Of a DNA stretch of 19,752 bases, positions 15,194 to 19,752 are shown piece by piece. This DNA is from UCB3 sp964415605 (GTDB lineage Bacteria; Chloroflexota; Anaerolineae; Epilineales; Epilineaceae). The notes under the pieces are model-generated. The model made no database searches. It was not told the origin of the DNA and was given only the letters and a program-made list of their open reading frames with translations. The stretch spans positions 1 through 19,752 of the forward strand of contig CAYQBA010000086.1 of assembly GCA_964415605.1 (NCBI GenBank), read 5' to 3'. Position 1 is the first letter of the stretch. Each line of letters starts with the position of its first letter. Made by a program: the position numbers and the translations under genes.

Positions 15194-17098
15194 ATGGGAT
15201 CCGGACGGCGCGGGGCCGGCGTGATCACGTCCGTCGCGCTCGTCGCTGCGGCGATGGCGGTGCCCAGCACCCGCGGCGACGTCGCCGCCCGCGCCGACGA
15301 CACGCCGAGCGTCTGCCGCGGCGTGGTGCGCGTCGATGCCTCGCCCCGCCCCTGGCGCTCGTGCGACGTCGGACGCCTGACCGTCACGTTCCACCCGATC
15401 TGCACCGCCCGCCGGGTCCATTTGGTCTACGTGCTCGACCCGTCGAGCCACGCCGCCTGGTCGCTCGGCCTGGTGGGCTCGGTGAACCAGCTCAACCTCG
15501 GCGCCAACCCCAACATCCATGCGGCGGCCGTGCTGGCGCCGGCCGGGCGCGACCCGCTGGTGCGGCCGCTGGAGCACGACATCACCCGCATCCAGCGCGG
15601 GCTGGACGACCTCCTGCGCTACTGGCGCCCGACGCCGGGCCCGGGGCCCACGCCCGAGGCCGCCGCCTGGAGCTGCGGCGCGTGCGGCATCCGCACGGCG
15701 CTGGACCTCCTGCAAAGGCACCGCGCCGACGCGGCACCCGACACGGTGGCGGAGTACATCGCCTACTTCGGGACCACCGACCCGTCGCTGCCCGACGCGA
15801 TGGACCCCCGGGCCTACGCGGAGCTCGGCGCGGCCGTGCGGGAAGCCAAGGGCGACGGGGTGACGGTCATCGCGGGCGACCGTGCCCTGGCCTCGGACGA
15901 CGGCCATTGGATCGGCGGCCTGAGCGGGCTCGGGCCGACGTTCAGCCGGGTGGCCGTGGACAACAACGGCACGCAGCTGCGGGAGATGGACCTGTCGCTG
16001 CGGCTGCCGGAGCACACGCGGGTCATCAGCTACGCGGTGCAGCCGCCGGGCTACCGCGTCAGCGAGGGCGGCCGGCGGCTCACGTGGGGCGATCCGCCGT
16101 GGAGCATCGACGGCGTGACCTTGAGCCTGGCGGTGGACGTCTTGAGCTCGGCGCCGGCTGCCCTCGACCTGCCGCGCCTCGAGGTGCACCTGCGGTGCTA
16201 CCGCGGCCGCGCGCGCAGCCTGACGCTGCCGGACCCCGCGGCCATCACCGAGACGCTCGGGCTCGTCGACGGCTGCCGGCCGGCGCCGACCACCGATCCC
16301 GCCGACCCGCCGACCCCCGGCCTGCCGCCCGACCCGCCGACGCCGGGTGCGCCGCCGGCCACGCGCGTGCCCGGCGCGGCCACGACGGCGGCGCCGACGC
16401 GCACACCATGGCCGACGCCGACGGGTGGGCCGCCCCCGACGCCGGGGCGGCGCCCAGGCGTGGCGTACCTGCCGATCGTGTCCCGCGATCCGTGCGGTGA
16501 CGGGGGGCGCCCCGCCGATGTCGTGCTGGTGCTCGACACGTCCACCAGCATGCGGGGGGCCAACCTGACGGCGGCCGTGGATGCCGCGCGGGCGGTGGCG
16601 GACCGCCTGGGCGCCGCGGGAGCCAGCGCTGGCCCGCGCCCATCCGGGCCGCACCGGCTCGGGCTGGTCGTGTTCGACCAGGTGGCCCGCATCCTCGCGC
16701 CGCCGGCATTCGACCTCGGCGCCGTCCGCGATCGCCTGGACGATCTCGCCCGCCGGCCCGACGCTTACCTGGCGGCGGGCACGCGCATCGACCTGGGCCT
16801 CCACGCCGCGCGCGATGCGCTGGCCGCCCAGCCGCGTCCCGGCGCAGCGCCGATCGTGGTGATGCTCACCGACGGCGTGCTGCCGGAGCGCCACTACGAT
16901 GGCGCGCTGGCCGTGGCGCTCGACTTGCGCGAGGTGATGGGCGCGGGCATCTACGCGGTGGGATTGGGCACGCTGTTCGACGCGCGCTTCCTCGAGGCGA
17001 TCGCGGGGCGCCCCGACCACTTCGCCCCGGCCGTCGATCCGGGTCGCCTGGGCGAGGTCATGCGCGGGTTGGCGGTGGCGGCCGTGTGCGGGGAGTGA
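15194..17098 (+). CDS. Secreted protein with tandem von Willebrand A domains, the first degenerate
   Basis: This 634-residue exported protein starts seven bases after the anti-sigma stop, so it belongs to the same operon. The signal peptide lies within 1-33. Residues about 74-230 follow the vWA strand-helix order but with broken metal site residues (VYVLDPSSH 78-86, CGIRTAL 164-170, no TDG). A beta-rich section (about 250-345) and a Pro/Thr linker (365-420) follow, then AYLPIVSRDPC (424-434). The canonical vWA domain at 441-630 has a full MIDAS: DTSTS (448-452), Thr530 and TDG (559-561). Cys434 and Cys632 flank it and may pair. vWA domains bind protein ligands through metal. Its role as an adhesin or as part of an envelope-signal circuit is inference from the sigma/anti-sigma context. 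Confidence 0.87.
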   Translation: MGSGRRGAGVITSVALVAAAMAVPSTRGDVAARADDTPSVCRGVVRVDASPRPWRSCDVGRLTVTFHPICTARRVHLVYVLDPSSHAAWSLGLVGSVNQLNLGANPNIHAAAVLAPAGRDPLVRPLEHDITRIQRGLDDLLRYWRPTPGPGPTPEAAAWSCGACGIRTALDLLQRHRADAAPDTVAEYIAYFGTTDPSLPDAMDPRAYAELGAAVREAKGDGVTVIAGDRALASDDGHWIGGLSGLGPTFSRVAVDNNGTQLREMDLSLRLPEHTRVISYAVQPPGYRVSEGGRRLTWGDPPWSIDGVTLSLAVDVLSSAPAALDLPRLEVHLRCYRGRARSLTLPDPAAITETLGLVDGCRPAPTTDPADPPTPGLPPDPPTPGAPPATRVPGAATTAAPTRTPWPTPTGGPPPTPGRRPGVAYLPIVSRDPCGDGGRPADVVLVLDTSTSMRGANLTAAVDAARAVADRLGAAGASAGPRPSGPHRLGLVVFDQVARILAPPAFDLGAVRDRLDDLARRPDAYLAAGTRIDLGLHAARDALAAQPRPGAAPIVVMLTDGVLPERHYDGALAVALDLREVMGAGIYAVGLGTLFDARFLEAIAGRPDHFAPAVDPGRLGEVMRGLAVAAVCGE

Positions 17099-17117
17099 GG
17101 CGCGAGCCCGACCCCCC

Positions 17118-18308
17118 TCAGCGAAGGTACTCCCGGAGCTTGTTGCTGCGCGTCGGGTGCCGGAGGCGGCGGATGGCCTTGGTTTCGATCTGCCGGACGC
17201 GCTCGCGCGTCACACCGAGCTTCTCGCCGACCTCCTCGAGCGTGCACGGCGTGTCGTCGATCAGGCCGAAGCGCCAGATCAACACCTGCTGCTCGCGGTC
17301 GGTCAGGTTGCTGATGGCCTCCTCGAGCGCCTCGCGCAGCATCTCGCGGTTGGCATGCTCGTTGGGCTCGGGGCTCTCCTTGTCGGAGATCAGATCGATG
17401 TACTCCGAGTCCGCCTCCTCGCCGACCGGCCGGTCCATCGACACCGGGCTGCGGGCGATCTGGAGGATCTGCTCGACCCGCTGGGGGGGCAGGCCGATCT
17501 CGGCCGCGATCTCCTCCGCCGACGGCTTGCGCCCGCCGAGATCCTGCTCGAGGTTGCGCGAGGCCGTCATCACCTTGGAGATCAGCTCGCTCATGTGCAC
17601 CGGGACGCGGATGGTGCGCGCCTGATCCGCCAGCGCCCGGGTCACCGACTGCCGGATCCACCACGTCGCATAGGTGCTGAACTTGAGGCCGCGGCGCCAG
17701 TCGAACTTCTCCGCCGCCTTCATCAGGCCGAGGTTGCCCTCCTGGATCAGGTCGGTGAACGGCACGCCGTGATTCATGTACTTCTTGGCGATGTGCACCA
17801 CCAGCCGAAGGTTGGCGTTGTGCAGGCGGTGGCTGGCGTTGTCGCCGTCCTCGATCTGCTGCCACAGGACGCGCTGCTCCGCTTCGGTCAGCCGCGCGCG
17901 CTGCTCGGGGTCCGCCATCCGCTGGCGGGCCTTGCGGCCCAGCTCGAACAGCCGCGCCAGGTCGAGCTCGTCCTGGCCCGTCAGGAGGGGGATGCTCCCG
18001 ATCTCGCGCAGGTAGAGGCTGACGGGATCGTCGCTGTCGCTCGTGCTGTCGAGCGGCTGGGTCCGCCGGCCACGATCGCTAGCCAGGGCGTCGAGGGCCA
18101 CCGGCATGTCGTCGTCGGCGTCTTCGCGCAAGACGACGCCGACCTCCATCAAGCCGGCATAGACGGCGTCGACGAACTCCTCGTTCATGGCGGCCTCCTC
18201 CGGGATCATGCCGGCGATGTCGTCCGGCGTGACATAGCCCTGCCGCCCCGAGATGGCCGCCAGCTTGTCGACGGTCTGCTGGATCTCGCTGTTCGTCGTA
18301 CTTTCCAT
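17118..18308 (-). CDS. rpoD: Primary (group 1-like) RNA polymerase sigma factor RpoD
   Basis: This is a 396-residue sigma-70. The ATG at 18308 gives METSTN-type spacing to region 1.1; a GTG at 18329 would add seven residues. Region 1.1-like helices span about 10-62. Region 1.2 is at 94-125 (DPVSLYLREIGSIPLLT), with a short non-conserved part. Region 2 is at 163-235 (NLRLVVHIAKKY, FTDLIQEGNLGLMKA, KFSTYATWWIRQ). Region 3 is at 236-315. Region 4 is at 328-396 (LTDREQQVLIWRFGL, TLEEVGEKLGVTRERVRQIE). All core and -10/-35 binding motifs are intact and 1.1 is present, which points to the housekeeping factor. A group 2 paralog cannot be excluded. The gene is convergent with the vWA gene, 19 bases apart. 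Confidence 0.92.
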   Translation of the reverse strand: MESTTNSEIQQTVDKLAAISGRQGYVTPDDIAGMIPEEAAMNEEFVDAVYAGLMEVGVVLREDADDDMPVALDALASDRGRRTQPLDSTSDSDDPVSLYLREIGSIPLLTGQDELDLARLFELGRKARQRMADPEQRARLTEAEQRVLWQQIEDGDNASHRLHNANLRLVVHIAKKYMNHGVPFTDLIQEGNLGLMKAAEKFDWRRGLKFSTYATWWIRQSVTRALADQARTIRVPVHMSELISKVMTASRNLEQDLGGRKPSAEEIAAEIGLPPQRVEQILQIARSPVSMDRPVGEEADSEYIDLISDKESPEPNEHANREMLREALEEAISNLTDREQQVLIWRFGLIDDTPCTLEEVGEKLGVTRERVRQIETKAIRRLRHPTRSNKLREYLR

Positions 18309-18345
18309 GCCGTTGTCGCGCGAACGCACCGAAGGAAGCGCCAGA

Positions 18346-18373
18346 AGTGTAGCTCAGGCATGGGGACTGTCAA
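18346..18373 (-). promoter_or_regulatory. Near-consensus promoter of rpoD
   Basis: On the minus strand, TTGACA (18373-18368), a 16-base spacer and TACACT (18351-18346). Transcription would start near 18339, leaving a leader of about 30 bases before the ATG at 18308. This is the strongest -35 box seen in the window. Confidence 0.65.
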
Positions 18374-18444
18374 ACCAAATCGGGCGGCGGATTCGGCCTC
18401 GGCGGCCGCGAGCATCCCAGGCGCCGAGGGTGCTCCCGGCGATA

Positions 18445-18453
18445 TGCTATACT
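18445..18453 (+). promoter_or_regulatory. Extended -10 promoter of the histidine phosphatase gene
   Basis: TGCTATACT (TGn-TATACT) lies 70 bases upstream of the ATG at 18524. GCTATACTGTCG here is identical to the minus-strand sequence before the PIN-ATPase gene. No clear -35 is present. Confidence 0.5.
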
Positions 18454-18523
18454 GTCGGTCGGCGGCACGCTCGCCGCGCCGGCCGGCGGACGGGTCCGGA
18501 CGCGCCGCGTCGCCGGTGATCTC

Positions 18524-19231
18524 ATGACGCAACTCCTCTTGATCCGGCACGCGACCAACGACTGGGTGGGCAAGCGGCTGGCGGGGTGGACGCCCGGCGT
18601 GCATCTCAACGCGCACGGCCGGGCCGAGGCCGCCACCCTGGCTGCCCGGCTGCGCGACCACCCGATCGACGCCATCCACGCCAGCCCGCTCGAGCGCACG
18701 CTCGAGACCGCCGCCTTTCTCGCGCTCCCGCGCGAGCTCACCGTCCGCCCCTTGCCGGGCGTCGGCGAGGTGCGGTTCGGGGCGTGGACCGGACAGGCGA
18801 TCGACGACCTGCGGAAAGACCCGCTCTGGGCGGGTGTGCAGCACTACCCGAGCGTCACGCGCTTCCCCGACGGCGAGACCCTCGCCGAGGTCCAGACGCG
18901 CGCCGTGGCGGCCATCGAGGCGGCGGCCGCAGACCTGCCGGGCCCCGTCGGCAGCCGCGAGGCCGTGGTCGCCGTCATCTCGCACGCCGACGTCATCAAG
19001 GTCGTGCTGGCCCATTACGCCGGGGTCCACCTGGATCTCTTCCAGCGGCTCGACGTCGCCCCGGCGTCGGTCAGCATCGTGCAGCTCGGACCCGGCGGAC
19101 CGCGCATCGTCGGCACCAACCTCGCGGGCCCCGTTCCACCGCCAGCGGTGGTCTTGGCACCGGCTCCCGAGGCGGGGGCCTCCGCCGGCACCGCCCCCAC
19201 GGCCGCGGCCGAGCCCCACGGATCGAGGTAG
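18524..19231 (+). CDS. Histidine phosphatase family protein (MSMEG_4193-type phosphomutase-like)
   Basis: This is a 235-residue protein of the phosphoglycerate mutase/histidine phosphatase superfamily. The catalytic set is complete: LLLIRHATNDW with Arg8 and His9, SPLERTLETA with Arg58, GEVRFGAW with Glu82, and VISHADVIKVV with His154. The 'RHATNDWVGKRLAGWTPGVHLN' style N-terminus and the DUF3090 gene 3 bases downstream identify the MSMEG_4193 group. In actinobacteria this group sits with DUF3090 and an SCO1664-type gene. The substrate is unknown. The last 35 or so residues are an Ala/Pro-rich tail not needed for the fold. The ribosome site is weak (GGTGAT). Confidence 0.88.
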   Translation: MTQLLLIRHATNDWVGKRLAGWTPGVHLNAHGRAEAATLAARLRDHPIDAIHASPLERTLETAAFLALPRELTVRPLPGVGEVRFGAWTGQAIDDLRKDPLWAGVQHYPSVTRFPDGETLAEVQTRAVAAIEAAAADLPGPVGSREAVVAVISHADVIKVVLAHYAGVHLDLFQRLDVAPASVSIVQLGPGGPRIVGTNLAGPVPPPAVVLAPAPEAGASAGTAPTAAAEPHGSR

Positions 19232-19234
19232 GCC

Positions 19235-19752
19235 ATGCCAGACCACTACGACTTCGACCTCGATCCCGTGTCGTTCATCACGGTGGGCACCCAGGGCCCG
19301 GCCGGCCAGCGGACGTTCTTCCTGCAGGCGGCGCGCCAGCGGGAGATCGTTTCCATCGTCATCGAGAAAGAGCATGCGATTGCCCTCGCGGTCAACTTGA
19401 GCCAGCTCATCGACGACCTGGCTCAGCACGATCCGGGCCATGCCGCCGACCTCGAACCCGTGCCGGGCAGCATGGCCTTGATCGATCCGCCGACGGCGGC
19501 GTTTCGGGCCGACAGCATCGGCGTCGGCATCGACACCGAGCGGCACATGATCGTCCTGGTCGTCGGCGAGCTGGTCGACGAGGAGGCGGGGGCGACGGCC
19601 CGCCGCGCGCGGCTGGTGGCGACCTATGCCCAGATCCTGACGCTCGCGCGGCACGCGGCCGAGGTGGTGCAGCAAGGCCGACCGGTCTGCCCGCTGTGCG
19701 GCGAGCCGATCGAGCCGGCCGGGCACTTCTGCCCGCCGCGCAACGGCCACCC
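19235..19752 (+). CDS. DUF3090 family protein (3' end just outside window)
   Basis: The ATG at 19235 lies 3 bases after the phosphatase stop, with GAGG six bases upstream, and the frame is open to the window edge (172 codons). Features of DUF3090 are YDFDLDPVSFITVGTQGPAGQRTFFLQA at the N-terminus, a central IEKEHAIALAVNL strand, and a C-terminal zinc-ribbon-like CPLCGEPIEPAGHFCPPRNGH. Family members end shortly after this cysteine cluster, so only a few residues should be missing. The function is not known. Its fixed link to the phosphatase suggests a shared pathway, and a SCO1664-like gene would be expected next. Confidence 0.85.
   Translation, partial: MPDHYDFDLDPVSFITVGTQGPAGQRTFFLQAARQREIVSIVIEKEHAIALAVNLSQLIDDLAQHDPGHAADLEPVPGSMALIDPPTAAFRADSIGVGIDTERHMIVLVVGELVDEEAGATARRARLVATYAQILTLARHAAEVVQQGRPVCPLCGEPIEPAGHFCPPRNGH

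Noticed and set aside
1..19752. CRISPR arrays, insertion sequences, tRNA or rRNA genes
   Set aside because: No spaced direct repeats, transposase motifs, terminal inverted repeats, cloverleaf or rRNA-like sequence were seen on either strand.

Overview
The window reads as an ordinary chromosomal stretch of a very GC-rich bacterium, most likely a member of the Chloroflexota (Anaerolineae/Caldilineae-like). This rests on several cues: a PIN-domain/VirB11-type ATPase with a KH domain, a histidine phosphatase followed by a DUF3090 gene, secreted proteins carrying a 'YLP(I/V)' motif in Pro/Thr-rich context, and Ala/Pro-rich linkers throughout. The lineage call is inference from gene content and style, not from a marker phylogeny. 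I see no tRNA, rRNA, CRISPR array, transposase or phage gene.

Layout. 1-166 (+) is the last part of secA (zinc-binding SEC-C tail), closed by a hairpin terminator at 229-260. 349-4976 (-) is a lower-GC block: an ECF sigma factor (4976-4422), a secreted protein (4182-3424), a 99-residue membrane-anchored Pro/Thr-rich protein (3287-2988) and a large secreted LVIVD-repeat beta-propeller (2991-349). The two larger secreted proteins share what looks like one paralogous domain (FSxCxxC followed by SRW-x4-DD). The promoter assigned to this sigma gene has a run of nine G inside and at the edge of its -35/-10 spacer. 5401-7320 (-) is the PIN/ATPase/KH protein. It is divergent from 7548-10856 (+), a three-module methyltransferase + GT2 + WsaF-like GT4 protein for surface glycans. 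A perfect 9+9 inverted repeat sits between their two -10 boxes. 10655-11998 (-) is a beta-propeller phytase lipoprotein whose 3' end runs about 200 bp antisense into the glycosyltransferase gene.

12290-13183 (+) is a 3-hydroxyacyl-CoA dehydrogenase with a promoter placed so that its mRNA should be leaderless. 13325-17098 (+) is an operon of ECF sigma factor, membrane anti-sigma factor (ATGA overlap) and a secreted tandem von Willebrand A protein, whose first A domain appears degenerate and whose second has a complete MIDAS. 17118-18308 (-) is the primary-type sigma factor RpoD, with a near-consensus promoter. It is divergent from 18524-19231 (+), a histidine phosphatase of the MSMEG_4193 type, followed by DUF3090 (19235 to the window end).

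Two separate ECF-sigma-linked loci for secreted proteins lie within 13 kb. One has a classical zinc-finger anti-sigma partner; the other has none visible. Together they suggest regulated remodelling of the cell surface. The first locus, with its G-tract promoter, CxxC paralogs and LVIVD propeller, is the best candidate here for something undescribed.
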